A DNA stretch of 13,641 nucleotides. Origin: an uncultured Collinsella sp. (lineage in GTDB: Bacteria > Actinomycetota > Coriobacteriia > Coriobacteriales > Coriobacteriaceae). Both the position numbers and the translations under genes were made by a program. The stretch covers positions 1 to 13,641 of the forward strand of contig CATYZK010000043.1 in NCBI GenBank assembly GCA_958415665.1. The letters run 5' to 3'. Positions within the stretch are counted from its first letter, which is position 1. The number at the start of each line of letters is the position of its first letter. The notes under the pieces were generated by a model, which did not search any database, was not told the origin of the DNA, and worked only from the letters and a program-made list of their open reading frames with translations. Positions 7,120-13,641 of this stretch are shown here, piece by piece.

Positions 7120-10100
7120 ATGCTCATTCATCGTATAGCCGCGCAGCTCTACACTGCCGAGGCGCTGCAGACCGTCGAGGCCGGGCTCGATGCCGGCGAG
7201 GACGTGACGCTGGCCGTGTCGCAGTCGGGCCGCACGCTCATGGCGGCAGCCCAGTTTGCGCGCCGTCCGCGCCCCACGGTCTACATTGTGAGCGGCGAGG
7301 ACGCGGCCGATCGTGCCGCCCGCAGCCTTGCCGCCTATGTGGGGCTGGCGCACGTGTGCCGCTTCCCCGAGCGCAAGGACTATCCGTGGCGCGAGCAGGC
7401 GCCCGACGACGCCGTGGTGGCCCAGCGCTGTGAGGCACTGGGGCGCATCGTGCGCGGGGACAACTGCATCATGGTCGCCTCGGCCCGCGCACTGCTGCGC
7501 TGCGTGCCGCCGGTCGAGAGTCGCTACTGGGAGTCCACGACCTTTGCGGTGGGCGAGGAGATCCCCTTTGACGAGGTGCCGCAGCGTCTGGTGGGCATGG
7601 GCTACACAAATGCCGGCGCTGCCGACGCGCCCGGCCTGTTCCGTGTGCACGGCGACACCGTCGAGGTGTTTCCCGCGCAGGAAAAGGCGCCCGTGCGCAT
7701 TGAGTTCTTTGGCGACGAGATCGACCGCATCCGCCGCATGGTGAGTTCAACGGGCCAGACCATCGGCAACGAGGACAGCATCGAGATCTTCCCCTGTCGC
7801 GAGCTCGCGCTCACCGACGACGCCGTCCACAACATGCACGTGGCGCTCTACCGCGCAAGCCAGGACGACAGCAAGCTGGCGGCGCTGCTCGAGATGGTGG
7901 ATGCACGCATCGTCACGCCCGAGCTCGACCGCTTTTTGCCGGTGATGTACGGCCAGACCGTGAGCCCGCTGGCGCACGTGAGCGGCAAGGCACTCGTGGT
8001 CCTGTCCGAGCCGCGCTCGCTGTTCGATGACTGCCTGCGCGCTTATGAGGATATCGAGGCACGCGCCGGCGAGGCAGGGGTCGACCGTCTGGACGGCCTG
8101 TACGTGCGTGCCCAGCAACTCGACTTTGGTGCCCAGCAGCGCCTTAACTACGTGAGCTTGATTCGTGCCGGCGGTGCGGTGACGGCAGAGCTCAAGATTG
8201 AGCAGCCGGCCATCGCGGGCTCGGACAATCGCTTTATGACGCGCATCCAGGAGGTCGTGGGCAAGCGTTATGCCTGTGTGTTTGCCATCCCCGACCGCGG
8301 TGCGCGCGAGTCGATGGAGCTCACCTTTGGCGATGAGGGCATTACCTTTGAGGAGTCGCTGACGGCCGCGCCCGAAAACACGGGCGCTATTGGCGACCGT
8401 GTGCGCGTGGCAGCGGCGGATTCTGCCGATCGTGCTGTCCGCCAGGATGCTCATGCTGCAATTCGCGAACGCAAGGTCGACGCGCTCAACGCCCGCTCGC
8501 TCGAGGCGGGCGCCGCGCAGGCTGCCGCCGGCGCCGCCGTGCCCACCATCTCGCGCGGACGCGTGACCTTTGTGGATGCCGCCCTGCCGCAGGGCGTGGT
8601 GGTGCCCGATGCCAACCTGGCCGTGTTCTCAATCGCCGACCTCAACGCCCGCATGGACGCCAACCGCGCGCGCAGCCGCCGCAAGGTGGACATTACGCAG
8701 ATCACGTTCCCGTTTAAGCCGGGCGACTACGTGGTGCACGCCACTCACGGCATCGCGCTCTTTAGCGAGATCGCGCGCCAGGAAGTGGGCGGCAAGGAGC
8801 GCGACTACTTTTTGCTGGAATATGCCGACGGCGACAAGCTCTACGTGCCGCTGGAGCAGGTCGACCGCATTACGCGTTATGTTGGCCCCGACGGTGACAA
8901 GCCACGCCTGACCAGGCTTAACACCGCCGACTGGACGCGTGCCACCAACAAGGCGCGCAAGAACGCCAAAAAGCTGGCGTTTGACCTGGTCGATCTGTAT
9001 ACGCGCCGCTCTTCGATTACCGGTATCGCCTGCCCACCCGACACGCCCGAGCAGATCGAGATGGAGCAGAGCTTTCCCTACGACGAGACGCGCGACCAGC
9101 TGGAGGCCATCGCTGACATTAAGGCCGACATGGAGGCGCCCAAGCCCATGGACCGCCTGCTGTGCGGCGATGTGGGCTTTGGCAAGACCGAGGTCGCCCT
9201 GCGCGCGGCGTTTAAGTGCGTGGACTCCGGTCGCCAGGTCATGGTGCTCTGCCCCACGACCATTCTGGCCCAGCAGCACTACGAGACGTTCTTTGAGCGC
9301 TTTGCCCCGTTTGGCCTGGAGGTCGAGGTGCTCAGCCGCTTCCGTACGCCGGCGCAGCAAAAGCGCGCACTCAAGGCGTTTGCCGAGGGCACGATCGATG
9401 TGCTTATCGGCACGCACCGTCTGCTTTCGGCCGATGTGAACCCCAAGAACCTGGGCCTGGTGATCATTGACGAGGAGCAGCGCTTTGGCGTGCAGCACAA
9501 GGAGCAGCTCAAGAACCTGCGCGAGCAGATTGACGTGCTCACGCTTTCGGCCACGCCCATCCCGCGTACCATGCAGATGGCCACGAGCGGCGTGCGCGAC
9601 ATGAGCCTGATCACCACGCCGCCGACTGGGCGCCGCCCCGTGATCGTGCACGTGGGGGAGTACGACCCCGACGTGGTGAGCGCGGCGATTCGCCTGGAGG
9701 TGGGTCGCGGCGGACAGGTGTACTACGTGTCCAACCGCGTCAAGACCATCGATGACGCTGTGGCACGCGTGCACGAGGCCGCGCCCGAGGCGCGCGTGGG
9801 CGTGGCGCACGGCAAGATGAGCCCGCGCGAGGTCGAGGACGTGATGATCGAGTTCGCGACCAAAAAGATCGATGTGCTCATCGCCACGACCATCGTGGAG
9901 AGCGGCATCGACAACGCGACCGCCAACACGCTCATCATCGAGGACTCGCAGCGCCTGGGTCTGGCACAGCTCTACCAGCTCAAGGGCCGTGTGGGTCGCT
10001 CGGCCACGCAGGCCTACGCGTACTTTATGTTCCCGGGCGAGCTGCCGCTCACCGAGGAGGCCACGGCGCGCCTGACTGCACTTTCCGAGTTCCAGGACCT

Positions 10101-10752
10101 GGGCAGCGGCATGCGTATCGCCATGCGCGACCTGGAGATTCGCGGCGCCGGCTCGCTGATGGGCGCCGAGCAGCACGGCAACCTGTCGAGCGTGGGCTTT
10201 GACCTGTTTACGCAGATGTTGGGCCAGGCCGTGGCCGAGGCGCGCGGCGATGACGACGCCGGCGTGGAGGCGGCGAGCGTGGGCATTAACCTGCCGGCCG
10301 ATTACTTCTTGTCCGAGGAGTACCTGCCGGCGGTGGACCAGCGCGTGCTCGTGTACCGCAAGCTCGCGGCGGCCGAGGACCTGGAGAGCATCGACGAGGT
10401 ACAGGAAGAGACCGAGGCCGCGCACGGTGAGCTGCCGTTGGCGGGGCTCAACCTGTTCAACCGCGCGCGCATCCGCATTCGCGGCGAGCGCCTGGGGCTC
10501 GAGAGCGTCACGCTCAGCGGCGGACGCATCACTTTTTTGGGTGTCGACGTGCCCAAGAAGGTGGCCTTTGAGCTCAAGACCCGCTACGGTGCGGTGAACT
10601 TCCCCAAGAGCCGCAAGCTGTCGGTGCCCTACAAGGCGGGCGCCGGTGCGGGCAGCGGCCTGGGTCGCGGTCTCGACGCCAACGACGGCACCGGCCCCGT
10701 GGCCGCGGCGCTCATGCTGCTGCAGCAGCTGGGCGCGACTGACGATGACTAA
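7120..10752 (+). CDS. mfd: Transcription-repair coupling factor Mfd
   Basis: Mfd pushes RNA polymerase stalled at DNA damage off the template and recruits UvrA. The ATG at 7120 follows GGAGGA (7109-7114), giving 1210 residues (E. coli 1148). Residues 1 to about 340 are the UvrB-like UvrA-binding module. Residues about 530-590 (PFKPGDYVVHATHGI onward) are the CarD-like RNA-polymerase interaction domain. The translocase has Walker A GDVGFGKT with Lys689, the DEEQ box from Asp784, LSATPIPRTM, and motifs V/VI (VESGIDN and QLKGRVGRS). The C-terminal TRCF domain (LPADYFLSEEYLPAVDQR) follows. Two oddities: an Ala/Arg-rich stretch at about 428-477 with no counterpart in E. coli Mfd, and a Gly/Ala-rich C-terminal tail. 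The PAP2 gene begins 56 bases downstream without a terminator between. Confidence 0.98.
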   Translation: MLIHRIAAQLYTAEALQTVEAGLDAGEDVTLAVSQSGRTLMAAAQFARRPRPTVYIVSGEDAADRAARSLAAYVGLAHVCRFPERKDYPWREQAPDDAVVAQRCEALGRIVRGDNCIMVASARALLRCVPPVESRYWESTTFAVGEEIPFDEVPQRLVGMGYTNAGAADAPGLFRVHGDTVEVFPAQEKAPVRIEFFGDEIDRIRRMVSSTGQTIGNEDSIEIFPCRELALTDDAVHNMHVALYRASQDDSKLAALLEMVDARIVTPELDRFLPVMYGQTVSPLAHVSGKALVVLSEPRSLFDDCLRAYEDIEARAGEAGVDRLDGLYVRAQQLDFGAQQRLNYVSLIRAGGAVTAELKIEQPAIAGSDNRFMTRIQEVVGKRYACVFAIPDRGARESMELTFGDEGITFEESLTAAPENTGAIGDRVRVAAADSADRAVRQDAHAAIRERKVDALNARSLEAGAAQAAAGAAVPTISRGRVTFVDAALPQGVVVPDANLAVFSIADLNARMDANRARSRRKVDITQITFPFKPGDYVVHATHGIALFSEIARQEVGGKERDYFLLEYADGDKLYVPLEQVDRITRYVGPDGDKPRLTRLNTADWTRATNKARKNAKKLAFDLVDLYTRRSSITGIACPPDTPEQIEMEQSFPYDETRDQLEAIADIKADMEAPKPMDRLLCGDVGFGKTEVALRAAFKCVDSGRQVMVLCPTTILAQQHYETFFERFAPFGLEVEVLSRFRTPAQQKRALKAFAEGTIDVLIGTHRLLSADVNPKNLGLVIIDEEQRFGVQHKEQLKNLREQIDVLTLSATPIPRTMQMATSGVRDMSLITTPPTGRRPVIVHVGEYDPDVVSAAIRLEVGRGGQVYYVSNRVKTIDDAVARVHEAAPEARVGVAHGKMSPREVEDVMIEFATKKIDVLIATTIVESGIDNATANTLIIEDSQRLGLAQLYQLKGRVGRSATQAYAYFMFPGELPLTEEATARLTALSEFQDLGSGMRIAMRDLEIRGAGSLMGAEQHGNLSSVGFDLFTQMLGQAVAEARGDDDAGVEAASVGINLPADYFLSEEYLPAVDQRVLVYRKLAAAEDLESIDEVQEETEAAHGELPLAGLNLFNRARIRIRGERLGLESVTLSGGRITFLGVDVPKKVAFELKTRYGAVNFPKSRKLSVPYKAGAGAGSGLGRGLDANDGTGPVAAALMLLQQLGATDDD

Positions 10753-10808
10753 CGGGTCGACGCTGCAAACGCCCCATTTGGGCAATCTGACCCCATCGAA
10801 AGGAAAGC

Positions 10809-11672
10809 ATGTTCGGGTATATCTATAAGAAAGATGCTGCTGCTATCGCGGTCATCCTGGCCTTTTGTCTGCTCGTCGGGTCTTTTTTCGATTACCAAAT
10901 TTCGAGTGCGCTGTTCAATATCGCCAGCATGTACGGTCGCTTTGTCGAGGCGGCCGGCGAGCTGCCGTTCGAGCTGACGGCGAGCGTCGCGGGCATTATG
11001 CTCGTGCGCTCGGCACGTCCCGATTCCAAGGCGAGCAAGTGGCTCGCTGCGCTGGGCGTTCTGATCAACGTAGGCCTGGTCGGCTACGAGATTATCGGAT
11101 CGCTGCGCGTCGGCGGCAAGCTTATTGCGTTTCAGCTGGTTCTGACGTTTGCATTGGTCATCGCGGCCAACCTCATCGCCTATCGCCTCACGCGCGATAC
11201 CGACTCCGACGAGCTCACACGCTGGGCGCTGATGGTGCTTGCCGTGTGGGTCGCTCAGGCCATCATCCTCAACGTGGTTGTCAAGCCGCTGTGGTCGCGC
11301 CCGCGCATGCGTGTGATCGAGGTCACGCCGGGGCTCAATTTTCAGCCGTGGTGGGTAATCGGCAATCCCGATAAGTGGAGCTATATCGCCGCCGGCGTGA
11401 TCAAGGACGGCTTTAAGTCGTTCGCGAGCGGGCACACCGCGCACGCGGCGATCGGCCTTATGCTCGCCGGGCTTCCCGCGGCGGCCTTTACGGAAAAGCC
11501 TTCGCGTCGCCGCGTGGTCTTTTGGGCGGCGTCGCTCGTCGCGGCGCTCGTCGCCTTTGGCCGTATCGTGATCGGTGCACACTTTTTGACTGACGTGAGC
11601 TGCGGCTTTGCCCTGGTGCTGGCGCTTGAGTGCCTTGCCGCGCGCATCGCCTATCCCAACGGCGTACAATAG
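10809..11672 (+). CDS. PAP2-family membrane phosphatase
   Basis: A 287-residue integral membrane protein of the type 2 phosphatidic-acid phosphatase superfamily, which removes phosphate from lipid phosphates or pyrophosphates at the membrane face. AGGA (10801-10804) precedes the ATG. Membrane segments are predicted near 10-32, 80-99, 104-125, 138-158, 212-227, 237-256 and 263-280. The three PAP2 signature blocks are in order: Lys159-x4-Arg164-Pro-Arg166, then Ser207-Gly-His209, then Arg252-x5-His258-x3-Asp262, which supplies the catalytic His pair and Asp. In block one the residue after Arg166 is Met rather than the usual Pro. It follows mfd by 56 bases and precedes the aldolase gene by 45. 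Substrate unknown: phosphatidate, undecaprenyl pyrophosphate or another lipid phosphate are all possible. Confidence 0.87.
   Translation: MFGYIYKKDAAAIAVILAFCLLVGSFFDYQISSALFNIASMYGRFVEAAGELPFELTASVAGIMLVRSARPDSKASKWLAALGVLINVGLVGYEIIGSLRVGGKLIAFQLVLTFALVIAANLIAYRLTRDTDSDELTRWALMVLAVWVAQAIILNVVVKPLWSRPRMRVIEVTPGLNFQPWWVIGNPDKWSYIAAGVIKDGFKSFASGHTAHAAIGLMLAGLPAAAFTEKPSRRRVVFWAASLVAALVAFGRIVIGAHFLTDVSCGFALVLALECLAARIAYPNGVQ
11665..11670 (+). promoter_or_regulatory. Possible -10 element before the aldolase gene
   Basis: TACAAT, five of six bases of the -10 consensus, overlaps the PAP2 stop codon and lies 48 bases before the ATG at 11718. No -35 is correctly spaced (TTGCCG at 11635 is 24 bases away). 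It may give the aldolase gene its own promoter. Confidence 0.25.
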
Positions 11673-11717
11673 CCCCACCTGAATCATCTGGTCGATATCT
11701 GGTAAGAGAGGATTGCC

Positions 11718-12743
11718 ATGCTCGCGTTCAACAACGACTATTCCCACGGCGCACATCCGGCGGTGCTGCAGGCGCTCGTCGACACCAATATGGAGCCGCA
11801 GCCCGGCTATGGTACCGATGCGCATACCGAGCGCGCCAAGCAGCTTATCCGCGAGGCCTGTCAGGCTCCCGATGCCGACGTATTTTTGCTGGTGGGCGGC
11901 ACGCAGACCAACGCGACGGTGATTGACATGCTGCTCGCGCCGTACGAGGGCGTGGTTGCCGCCGAGACCGGCCACGTTGCCTGTCACGAGGCGGGCGCCA
12001 TCGAGTTTGGCGGCCACAAGGTGCTCACCATTCCTGGCTACGAGGGCAAGATGCGCGCCGAGGATCTCGAAAACTATATCCAGGTGTTCTACGAAAACGA
12101 GAGCTGCGAGCACATGGTGTTTCCGGGCGCCGTGTACGTGAGCCTGTCGACCGAGTACGGCACGCTGTACTCAAAGGCCGAGCTCGCGGCAATCCATGCG
12201 GTGTGCCAGAAGCGCCAGATTTCGCTGTTTGTGGATGGCGCCCGCCTGGCCTATGCGCTGGCAGCCGATGAGTGCGACATTACCCTGCCCGAGCTGGCAC
12301 AGCTGTGTGACGTGTTCTACATCGGCGGCACCAAGTGCGGCGCGCTTTGCGGCGAGGCCGTGGTGTTTTGCGGCATGCACGCTCCGGCGCATCCCATTCC
12401 GCGCATTAAGCAGCACGGTGCGTTGCTGGCCAAGGGTCGCCTGACGGGCGTGCAGTTTGAGGCGCTCTTTACCGACGGCTTGTATTTTGAGATTGGTCGC
12501 CAGGCAATCGAAACCGCGCAGGCGCTTCGTCGCGTGCTGCACGAGCGCGGCTACCAGTTCTTCTTGGAGACGCCTACGAACCAGCAGTTCGTGATTCTGC
12601 CCAACGAGGACATGGCCCGCATTCGCGAGCATGCCTCGATCGAGTACTGGGAAAAGTACGACGAGACCCACACGGTGGTGCGCTTTTGCACCAGCTGGGC
12701 CACGACGCAGGAGGACATCGACGCGCTGGCGGCTGTCCTGTAG
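11718..12743 (+). CDS. L-threonine aldolase family PLP enzyme (low-specificity type)
   Basis: Enzymes of this family split L-threonine or L-allo-threonine into glycine and acetaldehyde using pyridoxal phosphate (LtaE-like; beta-eliminating lyase fold). The 341-residue length fits. AGAGAGGA (11705-11712) lies 5 bases before the ATG. Visible family features: the N-terminal NNDYSHGAHPAVL, a GGTQTN phosphate-binding segment (60-65), His86 and Glu91 in GHVACHEAGA (ring-stacking His), Asp173 and Arg176 in VDGAR, the Schiff-base Lys206 in GGTKCG, and a C-terminal Arg322 in VVRFCTSW that would hold the substrate carboxylate. It sits 45 bases after the PAP2 gene and ends at a strong terminator. It is a cytoplasmic enzyme of glycine/threonine metabolism; a related beta-elimination activity cannot be excluded. 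Confidence 0.92.
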   Translation: MLAFNNDYSHGAHPAVLQALVDTNMEPQPGYGTDAHTERAKQLIREACQAPDADVFLLVGGTQTNATVIDMLLAPYEGVVAAETGHVACHEAGAIEFGGHKVLTIPGYEGKMRAEDLENYIQVFYENESCEHMVFPGAVYVSLSTEYGTLYSKAELAAIHAVCQKRQISLFVDGARLAYALAADECDITLPELAQLCDVFYIGGTKCGALCGEAVVFCGMHAPAHPIPRIKQHGALLAKGRLTGVQFEALFTDGLYFEIGRQAIETAQALRRVLHERGYQFFLETPTNQQFVILPNEDMARIREHASIEYWEKYDETHTVVRFCTSWATTQEDIDALAAVL

Positions 12744-12760
12744 CTTGATGTAATGACGAG

Positions 12761-12804
12761 GGCCGTCCTACGCCTGGGTTTGGCGCAGGGCGGCCTTTGC
12801 TTTT
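12761..12804 (+). terminator. Intrinsic terminator after the aldolase gene
   Basis: GGCCGTCCTACGCC (12761-12774) pairs with GGCGCAGGGCGGCC (12782-12795), with one G-U pair and one mismatch, around a 7-nt loop. TTTGCTTTT (12796-12804) follows. It lies 17 bases after the stop codon and 16 bases before the next start. Confidence 0.85.
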
Positions 12805-12820
12805 GTGGGGGAAGGGTTGT

Positions 12821-13402
12821 ATGACCGAGATGTCCGAGCCTGCGATTCGCCTGGCGACGCCCGACGATGCGCCGGCGTTGCTTGCCATCTATGAGCCGTA
12901 TGTGCGCCAGACGGCGATTACCTGCGAATACGAGGTGCCGAGCGTTGAGGAGTTCGCCGGGCGCATCGAGCGTACGCTCAAGCGCTATCCGTATCTGGTG
13001 ATGGAGCTGGACGGGCGCCCGGTAGGCTATGCCTATGTGAGCCCGCTCAACAGCCGCGAGGCATACGACTGGTCGGTCGAGACGTCGATCTACCTGGCGC
13101 GCGACGTGCGTCACGGCGGGCTGGGCCGCAAGCTGCACGATGCGCTCAAGCAGTGCCTGGTCGCGATGGGCATCACCAACATGTGCGCGCTCATCGCCGT
13201 GCCGCACGACAAGGACGACGAATACCTGACGCACAACAGCCAGGACTTTCATGCCCATATGGGGTATCGCCTGGTGGGCGCCTTCGACCGCTGCGCCCAA
13301 AAGTTCGGCCGTTGGTACGACATGTGTTGGATGGAGCTGGTTCTAGCCGAGCGCACCCCCAACCAGCCCAAACCAACCTGGTTCCCCGACCTCCTCGCCT
13401 AA
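12821..13402 (+). CDS. GNAT acetyltransferase, phosphinothricin acetyltransferase-like
   Basis: A 193-residue GNAT enzyme that would move an acetyl group from acetyl-CoA to an amine. It begins IRLATPDDAPALLAIYEPYV, typical of the PAT/MnaT/YwnH branch acting on phosphinothricin, methionine sulfoximine and related compounds. The acetyl-CoA pyrophosphate loop is Arg97-His-Gly-Gly-Leu-Gly102, and the ending GRWYDMCWMELVL matches the family's last strand. Residues 146-160 (IAVPHDKDDEYLTHN region) differ from the usual IAGLPNxxS form, so substrate preference may be altered. AAGGG lies about 5 bases before the ATG at 12821; an in-frame ATG at 12830 is an alternative. It follows a terminator, so it needs its own promoter, which I cannot see clearly. 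It converges on the regulator gene at 13450. Confidence 0.88.
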   Translation: MTEMSEPAIRLATPDDAPALLAIYEPYVRQTAITCEYEVPSVEEFAGRIERTLKRYPYLVMELDGRPVGYAYVSPLNSREAYDWSVETSIYLARDVRHGGLGRKLHDALKQCLVAMGITNMCALIAVPHDKDDEYLTHNSQDFHAHMGYRLVGAFDRCAQKFGRWYDMCWMELVLAERTPNQPKPTWFPDLLA

Positions 13403-13441
13403 AACCACCACGAAGGTGCCTGTCCCCTTTGTGGTGGTTTT
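13401..13441. terminator. Bidirectional terminator between convergent genes
   Basis: AAAACCACCAC (13401-13411) pairs perfectly with GTGGTGGTTTT (13431-13441), and the stem extends inward five more pairs (one G-U) to a 9-nt loop. Ends are A-rich on the left and T-rich on the right, so it can stop transcription both ways: the GNAT gene on the plus strand and the regulator on the minus strand. The GNAT stop codon TAA (13400-13402) lies partly inside the stem. The arm and loop together include GGTGCCTGTCCCC, a motif that resembles REP-type repeats. Confidence 0.88.
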
Positions 13442-13449
13442 GGTGTGAG

Positions 13450-13641
13450 TTAGCCGATGGGTTCGGTGTATTTGGCGCGGTCGGTGCGCTGGATACGCTT
13501 GGAGATATGGAGCGGGCGGCCGTCGGTGTCGTAGACGTAGTCGGTGATTAGGATTAGCGCCTGCCCGCGCTCGACGTTGAGCAAAAACGCCTCGTTTTGC
13601 GAGGCATAGCACACCTCAAAGGTCTTATGCCCCTGCGCCGG
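13450..13641 (-). CDS. GntR-family transcriptional regulator, C-terminal part (UTRA domain), cut by the window edge
   Basis: On the minus strand an open frame runs from the window end to a TAA at 13450-13452, giving the last 63 residues. It reads like the end of a UTRA effector-binding domain of the HutC/GntR class: TFEVCYASQNEAFLLNV, then ERGQALILITDYVYDTDGRP, then HISKRIQRTDRAKY. The pattern of a small-molecule pocket followed by YxxDGRP and an Arg-x-x-Arg-Ala-Lys-Tyr ending is characteristic. The N-terminal winged-helix DNA-binding domain would lie beyond 13641. Ligand unknown; UTRA regulators often sense sugars, sugar phosphates or amino-acid derivatives. It converges with the GNAT gene and shares the hairpin at 13401-13441 as terminator. 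Confidence 0.78.
   Translation of the reverse strand, partial: PAQGHKTFEVCYASQNEAFLLNVERGQALILITDYVYDTDGRPLHISKRIQRTDRAKYTEPIG

Noticed and set aside
8629..10785. A 718-residue open frame on the minus strand opposite mfd
   Set aside because: mfd is beyond doubt in this region. Long antisense open frames are expected opposite GC-rich genes, and the translation is His/Arg/Leu-rich with no domain motif.
10753..10808. Terminator between mfd and the PAP2 gene
   Set aside because: Only a short GCCC/GGGC pairing is present and no T-run follows, so read-through from mfd is likely.
10749..12113. A 454-residue open frame on the minus strand opposite the PAP2 and aldolase genes
   Set aside because: It overlaps two genes with clear catalytic motifs and good RBSs; its own translation has no recognisable motif.

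Overview
The window is a gene-dense, high-GC stretch of bacterial chromosome, mostly read from the plus strand. The gene content (RmuC, endonuclease III and Mfd close together, a GntR/UTRA regulator, a threonine aldolase), the GGAGG-type ribosome binding sites and the strong use of G/C-ending codons suggest a Coriobacteriia-type actinobacterium such as Collinsella. That placement is an inference; there is no rRNA or other phylogenetic marker here.

Layout. Positions 1-1684 are accessory: a four-helix membrane protein of unknown function (180-812), then an 84-nt near-perfect hairpin (831-914), then a terminator-bearing element (916-1003) that also occurs at 11-99, so the gene sits between direct repeats. 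A second unknown gene (1250-1684) encodes a Gln-rich, single-pass membrane protein. Positions 1807-2897 hold a compact, lower-GC pair: a minimal nucleotidyltransferase of the AbiEii/DUF6036 type translationally coupled to an HTH-ending protein. This is a candidate toxin-antitoxin or phage-defence module and the most interesting locus in the window.

From 2949 the sequence looks like ordinary chromosomal backbone: rmuC (2949-4304) with its own terminator, a half-size ABC exporter (4431-6233), nth (6297-6962), and mfd (7120-10752) with a terminator-like hairpin just before its start. A PAP2-family phosphatase (10809-11672) and an L-threonine aldolase-family enzyme (11718-12743) may be read through from mfd, ending at a strong hairpin (12761-12804). 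A GNAT acetyltransferase (12821-13402) converges on the 3' end of a GntR-family regulator on the minus strand (13450-13641, cut by the window edge), with one bidirectional terminator between them.

Functionally, three DNA-maintenance genes (rmuC, nth, mfd) lie within 8 kb but appear to be separate transcription units. The transporter, phosphatase, aldolase and acetyltransferase have no visible shared pathway. The putative NTase/HTH module differs from the backbone in codon use (AGA/AGG arginine, ATA isoleucine) and was probably acquired by transfer.
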